A stretch of 64,000 nucleotides of DNA, from assembly GCA_023897205.1 (NCBI GenBank), contig JAHWDD010000003.1, positions 1,801,665 to 1,865,664 of the forward strand, written 5' to 3'. The stretch is from Exophiala sp. HKRS030. Taxonomy: Eukaryota > Ascomycota > Eurotiomycetes > Chaetothyriales > Herpotrichiellaceae. Below the pieces are notes generated by a model. The model searched no databases. It saw only the letters and a program-made list of their open reading frames with translations, and was not told the origin of the DNA. A program made the translations under genes and the position numbers. Positions 56,465 through 64,000 of the stretch are shown piece by piece. Each line of letters opens with the position of its first letter. The stretch's first letter is position 1.

Positions 56465-58096
56465 TCACTGACATTCCCAATTGGCCGGATCCTTCCAGGC
56501 ATCAGTGGCATTCCCACCCACGTAGACGTTCCTAAAGGGGTATCTACAGTGGGCCCGACGGAAGTCCACCCCGAGACTGACCGTGTCGTTGACAAACTTG
56601 GTGCCTAGGATGGTGTCGGGTGCGGTGCCCTGCTCGACCCAACGCACCATGGCCGTCAGGACGTTCTGGTCCGGATCCAAACTGGCCACGGCGGCGCCGA
56701 GGTTGCCGATGAACGTGGCCCCGGGGCCCCCTCCGCAGTGGCCCATTCCCGAGATGCGGAAGAAGCGGTAAAAGTCGTCGAGGGACGCCGAGGGGAGGTT
56801 CATCGTGCGGGACACGTGGTCGTAGTAGGTGGGGGAGTTGGCCGAGGAGATGATGGGGTCGGCCTGGCCGTGGTAGGTGAGGAGTTTCCCACCTTTGCCC
56901 CGGAAGGCCGACAGGTCCCCGTCGAAGGTGTTGGTGTCTCCGGCGTTGAGGGATATGGCGTACGCCCAATCCTCGGGGGTCAAATTGTCGGTGTCGTAGC
57001 TCGGGTCGTTGTAGACGGCGTACTTGAACCAGTCGACCGTGTAGGCGAACTGGGCGGGGGAGTAGATGGCGAAGACGGTTTCGAGGATGGTCGGACCGAT
57101 CTGCATCTCCGGGTAGACGAAGGAGCCGTTGACGCCGTACAGGGGGGAGAAAATGGCCCGGATGGCGTTGGCTTGGGCACCGCTTATGCAGGAGGTGACG
57201 TTGGAGCTCAGCGTCGGGCAAACCAAGGCCTCCGGTCGGAAATGACACAGTTCCGGGTCCTCGAGAAAGCCGTCCGGTGCGTCACCCAGGGCGGCGGTGT
57301 CGCATTGAGCCAGGATCGCGGCGTCGATGGCCTCCCAGGTCGTGTTCGCGGGGAAACCCTGAGCGCCGGCGTCGCGGATGATGGGGTAGAAATTCCCGGA
57401 CCAAGAAGTCAACGCGTTGAACCTGATGGCCGGTGACCCTGCCACGACCCCGTCAAAGTCATCGGGGAACGCCTGGGCGGACTTGAACCCTTGGCGGCCC
57501 CCCGTCGAGCATCCCAGGTAGTAAGACTTGGTGTAGGTGCGGTTGTAGAAGGTGTTGGTGATTTGCTTGCCGACGACGACGTTGGTGTGGATGGACCTCC
57601 AGCCAAAGTCGGTCACGACGTCCGGGTTGTCGAGGAACGCGTGACCTCCCGTGCCATTGTGGCCGTTGTTCGCACCGACCGTGGCGAAACCCAGACCGAC
57701 GGTGTAGGCCATGTCCTCGTACTGGATGCAACCGCTGATGCCCCCGTTGCCCGTGCTCAGGAACCGGCCCGTCCAATTCATGGGCAGCCACGCCTCCATG
57801 CTGATACCCGAACGGTTCGAGGTCGCCACATACAAAGCGACTCGACACAGGTCGACGTCGACCACTTGACTGGGCCGGGCACAGGTGACGTTGTTCTGGG
57901 GGAAAGTCAAGTTGGTCCCGCCCGCCACGTATTCCGTGAACCAAACCGTCGCATTTTCCAGTCCAAGAAGCTGAGACGAAAGTTGGGAACACTGCTGCTC
58001 GAAGGTTGTTGTCGTCGTCGTTGTCGCTGCTTGTGAGAGTGACGACGAGAACCACAAACAACTGGCCAACGTTGCTGCAAATTGTCGAATACGCAT
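56465..58096 (-). CDS. Secreted tannase / feruloyl esterase family enzyme
   Basis: Seen: single exon, 543 aa; signal peptide MRIRQFAATLASCLWFSSSLSQA. Residues match the tannase-type CS-D-HC arrangement: GCSTGG with Cys196-Ser197 (nucleophile), Asp413 in GQADPIIS and His453-Cys454 in GMGHC. The Cys pair is expected to form the disulfide next to the active site. A calcium-binding-like loop is DAPDGFLEDP (~272-281). Several N-x-S/T sequons are present. Reaction: hydrolysis of ferulic or related hydroxycinnamoyl esters from plant cell-wall polysaccharides, or of gallate esters; sequence alone does not choose between them. It is extracellular. The coding DNA is notably GC-rich, as seen by the long antisense open frame. 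Suggests a plant-litter or plant-associated lifestyle. Confidence 0.92.
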   Translation of the reverse strand: MRIRQFAATLASCLWFSSSLSQAATTTTTTTFEQQCSQLSSQLLGLENATVWFTEYVAGGTNLTFPQNNVTCARPSQVVDVDLCRVALYVATSNRSGISMEAWLPMNWTGRFLSTGNGGISGCIQYEDMAYTVGLGFATVGANNGHNGTGGHAFLDNPDVVTDFGWRSIHTNVVVGKQITNTFYNRTYTKSYYLGCSTGGRQGFKSAQAFPDDFDGVVAGSPAIRFNALTSWSGNFYPIIRDAGAQGFPANTTWEAIDAAILAQCDTAALGDAPDGFLEDPELCHFRPEALVCPTLSSNVTSCISGAQANAIRAIFSPLYGVNGSFVYPEMQIGPTILETVFAIYSPAQFAYTVDWFKYAVYNDPSYDTDNLTPEDWAYAISLNAGDTNTFDGDLSAFRGKGGKLLTYHGQADPIISSANSPTYYDHVSRTMNLPSASLDDFYRFFRISGMGHCGGGPGATFIGNLGAAVASLDPDQNVLTAMVRWVEQGTAPDTILGTKFVNDTVSLGVDFRRAHCRYPFRNVYVGGNATDAWKDPANWECQ

Positions 58097-58980
58097 TTCG
58101 TCTGTGTTATTATTTCCCTCTTTGACGGATACTTCCTTATGGGATACTTTGTGCTTTGCTCGAGTGGAAGCAGTAGACCAGAGCTACCACAATCAGCTAT
58201 ACTACTTATTTACCTTGAGACAGGAAAAAGATGTCTTTTTCACCGCAAGTCGGTTTTAAACCGTTTGCCACCCCACCTACCTGGCTTTCAAGAAAGGCCC
58301 GCGGTGACGAGGACAAAGTGTCGCATCACGATGAGGTTAGAACTGCCGAAAGATTTAGGTCGAGAAATGATAGTTTTCTAGGTAGGTTTGGGGCGCCAAA
58401 AAAATCTCCTCTGAAAACTAGGATCGTCGCTACCAAAATCAAGCTCAAGCTCAAGCTCAAGCACCAGGTAGCCTAGCCGAGGTGACGGCGCGAAGTCAGT
58501 CCCAGAGACACACCGAGGCTTGTTGTACTCGCTACTCGCAGTAGAAGGGGCTTTCAAGGAGCTTGTTCTGCGTGTGTACCAAGTACTTAGCAACCGATAT
58601 CGTCTGCCGAAAAGATGTTGAAATGTGGTGGTGGAGGCGCCGACGCTTTGTGGGGAATGGTTGGCCAGCCTGAATGGCAAGCGGGGGGTGGGAAACGACG
58701 GCACACCCCAGACAAATCCCCCCCCAAGTACTAGAGGAGCGAGGGAGTGTACGCGTACTGACTACCTACTAGCAGCTAAGCTACATCTCGGATGAGGGAA
58801 ATGGACTCTCTAAGACCCTGTTGCGATGAGAAATGAAAAATTGAGAGGCATGATGGAGAGCACCAAGTGACTTTTGGGACATGAGTTGCATACCCTTGCG
58901 AGTGCATGATTTACTCTTTGGAAAAGGACGCAGACTCATCAGCAAATACTTCCAAGGTCATCTTCTTAGGGTAACCACAT
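58097..58980. other. Intergenic stretch, no recognised gene
   Basis: Promoter side of the feruloyl esterase and 3' side of the next regulator. Contains four tandem CAAGCT hexamers at about 58441-58465. No RNA gene or convincing ORF. Confidence 0.5.
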
Positions 58981-60738
58981 CTACACGAGCAGAATATCCA
59001 TACCCATAGGCGACATGACTTCTCGCCAAGGGACAATGATGTCCCCCATCCCGTCACTCTCATCCATAGAAGCTTCGTGTTCGTCATTTTCGCCATGAAA
59101 AGCAATCGGTGCAGCCTTTGGAGCGTGGCACCGACGTCTACGCTCCCTCCATACTCCATGGACCACTTTGGACACATCCTCCCGATTCCCAATCCCGCAT
59201 TTGCCCAACTTGTCCAACCAAATTTGCGCAAGCCTCATCTCCTGCGGCCGGAAGCATTCCACGGCAGCAAAAAATACAGGCCACACCGACACATGGGAGC
59301 TGTCTCGGCGTATTCGGTCCTTGGGCTGCTCAAGGCAGAAAAGCCCGTCTATGGCTTGCATACAGTCAAATAGGGTAGAAGTGTATCGAAGAAGCGCCCT
59401 CGGAGAAGGATCGATCGTCTCGCGTCGTAGGAAGATTACGATGCCCAAGATGAAGACTCTCTCGTGCAAGGCTCGAAGGTCGGCTGGATCTTGTGCGTAC
59501 ATTGTTTCCAGGTCAATCAACGTGTCTGTAAGTGCGTCAACCTCGGACCGACATGATGATGTGAGTCCATAGCTGTTGGCTTGACGGATCAGCCTCACTG
59601 CTTTGCTCAGTCCTTGGACCGTTCGTGGAGATACGCCAATCGTAAAGCCAACGTCAGGTCGACTAGATACTGAGGCCAGCAAATCTTGCAAGACAAGGAG
59701 GTCTTTCGGCTGTTCGACCGAATCTTCCGAATGATTTCCGTCACGGTCGTTTACGTTGATTGGGCTCCTCAACCACAGTTCGAGATCCATTCTTAACTTC
59801 AACATACAGAGGCTCTGGGTCGTCAACCAGGCCGTCTCTGAAAACAGCCAGGGCTTCTGTGGAAGGTATTTAGTGGCCAGATGCCAGGCATTTTGCAAAT
59901 GATACCTCCACCCAAACGAATTGCCTCCGTAAATCTGTACACGCCCTTTCTTAGTGGTGAATCCCCCCGAGACGCGTTGAGACACACTTACCTCTGCCAT
60001 GATAAGAGACAGCATACTGGCGAGAACCGCGCCGTACTCATACTCTGAATTCTGGCTCAGGTACGTAGACAAAGACCGTAGGCTGAGGGCATAGTGGCCC
60101 TTTGCTAGAACGCTCATATCCTTGGTGCGGTGACCTATATGCTGGAGATGTGCCGCTGCTTGGCTGAGAATCGCATGCCTCACAGCGAGGTAAGTCAAGG
60201 AATCTTCGTTCAGCGCCATTGAGGGATATGTCGTCTTCCATGGATTTCGAGTGTCGTGATAAGGCATCATCCGAGAGGCTATGACCGAGACATAATGCTG
60301 GAAGAGTGCTTGGCTTTCCTGATCCTGGAGCCAGCTCGGCTGCAGGTCCAGACTGAGCGTAGGGCTCGAAGGAAAGAGCCTTGCAGGTTGTAAATTTGTG
60401 CGTGGAAACGAAAGAACTGCAAATGGTCCTTGAACGGCACTCTGTGACTGCGAGCGCTCGAACTGTGTGACGGCGATATTGGACAATTCCGAGATGAACT
60501 GATCCAGGCAATGACCATCATAAACGTCTTGATCAGCCCAGGTCAGCTCAGGAGGTGGCATTCCTCCCATGCCTTGCGCCTTGGAAATCTCTTGGTTGGG
60601 CGGAAGCCAGATTATGATGGGTCCGTATCCAGGACATTCTAGCCCAGCTTTGTTACATCGAGAGCACTCTGGGCGTTCGGAAGGACACTTGATCTTTCTG
60701 TTTCGGCATGTCCTGCAGCCTGTAAATGTCTTCGGCAT
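58981..60738 (-). CDS. Zn2Cys6 transcription factor, likely regulator of the adjacent aminotransferase-fold/permease pair
   Basis: Seen: open frame of 585 aa, MPKTFTGCRTCRNRKIKC; zinc cluster C-x2-C-x6-C-x6-C-x2-C-x6-C at ~8-35. A 57 bp segment (59991-59935) inside the frame starts GTAAGT, holds CACTAAG and ends TACAG. It encodes a Gly/Lys-rich stretch that interrupts MAE-IYGGNSFGW and is most likely an unspliced in-frame intron, giving 566 aa. The C-terminal two-thirds is the fungal transcription-factor domain (helical; RYHLQNAWHLATKYLP, FFAAVECFRPQE). It sits 570 bp downstream of the PLP enzyme on the same strand, and its promoter carries an element shared with that enzyme. Role as pathway regulator is inferred from position and element. 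Confidence 0.82.
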   Translation of the reverse strand: MPKTFTGCRTCRNRKIKCPSERPECSRCNKAGLECPGYGPIIIWLPPNQEISKAQGMGGMPPPELTWADQDVYDGHCLDQFISELSNIAVTQFERSQSQSAVQGPFAVLSFPRTNLQPARLFPSSPTLSLDLQPSWLQDQESQALFQHYVSVIASRMMPYHDTRNPWKTTYPSMALNEDSLTYLAVRHAILSQAAAHLQHIGHRTKDMSVLAKGHYALSLRSLSTYLSQNSEYEYGAVLASMLSLIMAEVSVSQRVSGGFTTKKGRVQIYGGNSFGWRYHLQNAWHLATKYLPQKPWLFSETAWLTTQSLCMLKLRMDLELWLRSPINVNDRDGNHSEDSVEQPKDLLVLQDLLASVSSRPDVGFTIGVSPRTVQGLSKAVRLIRQANSYGLTSSCRSEVDALTDTLIDLETMYAQDPADLRALHERVFILGIVIFLRRETIDPSPRALLRYTSTLFDCMQAIDGLFCLEQPKDRIRRDSSHVSVWPVFFAAVECFRPQEMRLAQIWLDKLGKCGIGNREDVSKVVHGVWRERRRRCHAPKAAPIAFHGENDEHEASMDESDGMGDIIVPWREVMSPMGMDILLV

Positions 60739-61308
60739 GTCTTGCAGTATTGCAACATTTATTTGCCGCCAGCCGACCGTCCGTAGTCATATCAGGTGCG
60801 GACACCTTTCAAACCTCAAACATGGTTTCCACTTTTATCGTCTTCGCCCGAGGCTGGAGGATGATTTAGAGCATGGCATGACCAGGAAGCGAACCATGAA
60901 GAAGCTTGAAGAGATATAAAATTCCAGAAGTCTGGGCCGGATACTAGGTCGGTGGCTAAAGATACATATGTAGTTAGCCCGGTGGAGACCTCGTTCTTTG
61001 GGCAATCGAACTCAGCAATGTATCCCGAAGGCGGGATAAGATACGGGTAACAGGTACCAATTCCTATGTTGGTGGGTGATGATCCGTGCACCTCTCGCCT
61101 GTCTTCCGAAGATGTACATACGATTCACAACAGAGCATGATAAGAATTATCAATGCGATAACCGAGAGCTAGTTTGACGACGAGGCTACTCTGAAAGTCT
61201 TGTGATCTCTCTCACCTCTACTACCGTAAATCTCCCTTTCTCCGCGACAGACTGGTGTTGAACCCTCAGGTGGCAGTCATAATTGACCTGATTGACTACT
61301 TAGTAAGC
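60739..61308. promoter_or_regulatory. Promoter of the Zn2Cys6 regulator, with shared element at 61006-61030
   Basis: Between the stop of the PLP enzyme gene and the ATG of the regulator. A 25-base word at 61006-61030 recurs in the PLP-enzyme promoter (62986-63010) with 22 identities and an exact 16-base core, GCAATGTATCCCGAAG. In this copy the core continues as CCCGAAGGCGGG, an inverted CCCG/CGGG pair typical of zinc-cluster factor sites. It lies 277 bases before the regulator ATG (core start), so the regulator may control itself. Confidence 0.55.
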
Positions 61309-62740
61309 TTAATCTGTAACTATTCTTCCTGATCCCTCAGTCAACTCCAAAGCCTTCTCAAATGTTCTAAGTCCCCATTCCATCTCCTCATCCGAGATGA
61401 TGATCGGAGGGGCAATTCGTATGCAACCAGAGAAGTAACTCTTTGCTGAAATCATCGCCGAGAGGCCCAATTCCATGGCCTTGGAAGAGATCCGCTTGCC
61501 AACTTCGATATCTGCCTGCGTACCTTTTCTTCTGTCCTTCACAATCTCGATACCCAACATCAAGCAGCGTCCGCGGATGTACCCAATACACGCGTACCGA
61601 GACATAATGTCGTTCAAGCCAGCGTGAAGCTTAGCACCCATTTTCCGAGCATGGTTCAACAGCGCACCATCGTCTTTGAGAACAAGCTGTAACGTCTTCA
61701 AGCCCACTGCTGCCGGCAATGGGTCATTGGCATGTGTGGTGTAAAACATGAAGCCGTTCTCCCTCGCATGTTGGGCTATGGGATTACTCGTCACAACAGC
61801 AGAGAGCGGCAATCCATTCCCCAAGGTCTTACTCATGGTCAAGATATCCGGCACCACTCCACCATTGTCCACATGGTTGATGGCAAACAGATCACCACTG
61901 CGGGCCATAGCCGTCTGCGCCTCGTCGACGATGAGAAGCATATTGCGTCTCTCACAGTGTCCTTTCATTGCCCTCATGTAACCGGGAGGCAGGGTAATCA
62001 TACCACCACTCGATTGCACCGGCTCCACGATGACAGCAGCGAGAGCACCACAGGAGGCTTTGTCGATCATTGACCAGCCGTAGTCGAGCTCCGTTTTCCA
62101 GTCGTGGGATCCATCAGCGTGGCGGAAGATTGATCGATAGGCGTCTGGTGAAGGTAGCATGTGCATTCCGGGCATCTGGAATCATCGTCAACTCTTGTGA
62201 CGCTTTCATCAGGTTTCGACTCACCAGCGGTCCGCAATTCCTCCTGCCTGCGTTGTATTGCACACCCTGTGCTCCCGAGGTAGAACCATGCCAACTGGCT
62301 GCTAATCCCACCATTTCAAACTTGCCAGTGTACAGCTTGGCCAGTCGAATGGCACACTCGTTACTTTCTCCTCCGGTACTGAGGAACATTGCTTTGTCCA
62401 GGCCCCGCGGGAGCTGACTGGTAAGAGCTGCAGCTAAGTCGATGACCGGAGGCGAGATCATTCCGCTGTAAAGGTGATCTAAACTTCTGGCGCTCTCGGT
62501 GACAGTCTTGACGATCTCAGGATGGCCATGGCCGAGCAGACAGGACATTTGCCCAGAAGTCCAATCCATGACCTTTCGACCTGATGCCGTCCACAAGTAC
62601 ATGCCTTCAGCACGAGTAATGACATCTGGAAGGAATTCGGCACCGAACGTGAAACAATGCTCTTGTGCCGCGAGTGAAAGTTCAGCATTGCTTCTGATCG
62701 CGCCTCTGTCACCAAGTCCCATTTCCGAGTCGATGATCAT
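61309..62740 (-). CDS. PLP-dependent 2,2-dialkylglycine decarboxylase (class-III aminotransferase fold)
   Basis: Seen: exon 1 at 62740-62225 and exon 2 at 62175-61309; 49 bp intron (GTGAGT..TCCAG); 460 aa. Signatures: FLSTGGESNECAIRLAKLYTG and SWHGSTSGA (phosphate-binding region), EPVQSSGGM, DEAQTA with Asp256 and Gln259, and Schiff-base Lys288 in TMSKTLGNG. GFMFYTTHANDPLPAAVGLK and IRGRCLMLGIEIVKDRR closely follow bacterial dialkylglycine decarboxylase rather than GABA or ornithine transaminases. Reaction: Aib or isovaline + pyruvate to ketone, CO2 and alanine. No mitochondrial presequence is evident. An AG acceptor just upstream of the ATG (revcomp CCGTAG|GTCAAAG near 62768) leaves room for an additional 5' exon. 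Divergent from an amino-acid permease. Substrate inferred from family. Confidence 0.82.
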
Positions 62741-63439
62741 TTTGGCTGTTTCTTCGAATACTTTGACCTACGGCAAAATCCAAAAACCTACAAGGCCATT
62801 GATATTATATACATCTACTTGGACTAGAAAGACCTTTATGCTTACAGACTGCCATGCCCACCACGCCCTTTCGGGATATATTGCATTCCATGACACACAG
62901 ATCCCCCAAGGTCATGTACGCATCTCATTCACGTACTAAGCATGAACTTCTCCATTCGAGGAAAAGTGGAGAAGTTTTTCAAGTTCCGAAATCTGCAATG
63001 TATCCCGAAGCAGATCGAACAATCTCTGCCAATAGCACTCACCCTCGATAACCGACCTCTTTTTTCAGATATAGCCCTGTAGCCTGACATACCAGTCGTC
63101 CCGGTCAGATGGCTGAGGCAACTACAGCCCATCCTCATCGCTCGTATCAGGCCAGTACAGTTCCCAGAAAGGAACAACACGGCGAGCTACTCCACTTCTT
63201 CAATCTAGACGACCAAAGTCCGGCAGGATCATGCTCAACGGATGAACTGATAATCCTCAAAGGTCTTGTGCCGTGCCAGAGCACGTCGTTATCTCGAACA
63301 ACCAGGTGCAATCGGGATGGATCCATACGTACTACTTATATTGCTCGCTTCACCCCTGAGGTCCTGTCGTCAGAGTCTCGAATACCCTGACACTACAGAC
63401 CACCGCACTCTCCAGTGTGCCTCGTAGAGTAAGTATACC
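62741..63439. promoter_or_regulatory. Divergent promoter of PLP decarboxylase and amino-acid permease, with shared element at 62986-63010
   Basis: 700 bp head-to-head spacer. The 25-base word at 62986-63010 matches the one before the regulator gene (61006-61030); it contains CCGAA and CCCGAAG half-sites in direct orientation. The core starts 255 bases from the decarboxylase ATG and lies about 430 bases before the permease ATG. This could be the binding site of the neighbouring Zn2Cys6 factor. Confidence 0.55.
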
Positions 63440-64000
63440 ATGGCGAAAGAATTGTCCACCTCGGCAGGAGACTACACCAAAGACACTGATGCTATCACCC
63501 TCAATCCAATAAATTCCGTCCTCGAGGGGGATGTTGAGGCCATGAAACCTCCCCAACAGCCGGCCGCCGGTAACCTGCATCGAGGATTGAAGGCCAGACA
63601 TATTTCCATGATTGCCCTCGGAGGGTCAATCGGTACAGGCCTCATCATTGGAACGTAAGCCTCGTCGCACCTCCGCAAGTGTCACACTGCAACTTTTGCT
63701 GACCCGTGTTTATATCAGGGGTGCTGCACTTGCGAAAGCCGGACCTGCGTCTCTCTTCCTGGCCTACTGCACCATTGGACTCAATGTCTATGTGACAATG
63801 ACGGCGGTCGGAGAGATCGCAACTTACCTCCCTACCGGTGTTGGCTTTTCAGGTTACGCAGCTCGGTTCGTTGATCCAGCTCTCGGCTTCAGCCTAGGTC
63901 AGTCGGTCCTGTTTCAAGAATATCCTGCTGATCGACACTGACACTGACATATACACATGATCAGGCTGGAATTACTTGTTCAAGTACCTCCTTGCTGCCC
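63440..64000 (+). CDS. Amino-acid permease (AAT family, PF00324), truncated at right edge
   Basis: Seen: exons 63440-63654, 63719-63897 and 63965 to the edge; introns of 64 and 67 bp. Start ATG in ACCATGG. After a soluble ~50-residue N-terminus, the family opening LHRGLKARHISMIALGGSIGTGLIIGTGAAL (first span) is clear, then span 2 and the loop AVGEIATYLPTGVGFSGYAARFVDPALGFSLGWNYLFKYLLAA. About 150 residues (three spans) of an expected 530 or so are present; the rest is beyond the window. Role: proton-driven amino-acid uptake at the plasma membrane. Its divergent partner is the decarboxylase, so an Aib or small neutral amino-acid substrate is plausible; this is inference. Confidence 0.88.

Noticed and set aside
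56738..57436. 232-residue + strand open frame opposite the feruloyl esterase
   Set aside because: GC-rich coding DNA often leaves the opposite strand open; the product is Val/Gly/Arg-rich with no family match, while the minus strand has a full catalytic set.

Overview
The window is chromosomal DNA of a filamentous ascomycete (Pezizomycotina). Genes are split by many short introns (46-101 bp, GT..AG, often with a CTAAC-type branch site). There are Zn2Cys6 transcription factors, a siderophore-type MFS transporter and a fungal DNA methyltransferase/SNF2 fusion, and no operons. Gene styles suggest a eurotiomycete, perhaps Chaetothyriales, but I cannot confirm that from sequence alone. Exon boundaries were worked out by hand from splice signals, reading frame and family motifs.

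Layout. 1-7.3 kb: a left-truncated S9 peptidase (-), a beta-lactamase-fold serine hydrolase (-) and, divergent from it, a ten-exon siderophore-iron transporter (+); GATA-type motifs lie in the divergent promoter. 8.5-13.7 kb: housekeeping genes for a Yrb30-like RanGTP-binding protein (+), an Rna15/CstF64 cleavage factor (-) and prohibitin 2 (+). 16.5-22.9 kb: a 2112-residue cytosine-C5 methyltransferase + RING + SNF2 protein with 2.7 kb gene-free flanks on both sides, the right flank holding a three-copy 90 bp tandem repeat. 25.5-32.6 kb: acetyl-CoA carboxylase. 33.1-35.3 kb: a secreted purple acid phosphatase (-). 36.0-37.0 kb: a 2EXR/F-box-like protein. 37.4-41.1 kb: RNA polymerase I subunit A135. 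41.3-42.6 kb: a membrane protein of unknown role (-). 43.3-46.6 kb: a catechol-O-methyltransferase-like enzyme (+) convergent with a Pus1-type pseudouridine synthase (-). 47.3-49.7 kb: an RGT1/COL-26-like Zn2Cys6 regulator (-). 50.4-51.6 kb: a zinc-type quinone oxidoreductase/MDR enzyme (+). 53.7-54.5 kb: a short charged conserved protein (+). 55.3-56.3 kb: a cluster of CA and CAT microsatellites. 56.5-58.1 kb: a secreted tannase/feruloyl esterase (-). 59.0 kb to the right edge: a Zn2Cys6 regulator (-), a 2,2-dialkylglycine-decarboxylase-like PLP enzyme (-) and a divergent, right-truncated amino-acid permease (+).

The most interesting candidate system is the right-hand trio. The PLP enzyme carries the residues and local sequence expected of 2,2-dialkylglycine decarboxylase, which acts on 2-aminoisobutyrate (Aib), the hallmark residue of peptaibols. 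It shares a divergent promoter with a permease and sits next to its likely regulator. A 25-base element (22 identities, 16 consecutive) occurs about 260-280 bp upstream of the start codons of both the regulator and the decarboxylase, in the same orientation relative to each gene. Together these suggest a self-regulated Aib uptake and breakdown cluster. A second, weaker hypothesis is a xenosiderophore uptake and processing group at the left edge.

No tRNA, rRNA, CRISPR array, intact transposon or viral gene was recognised.
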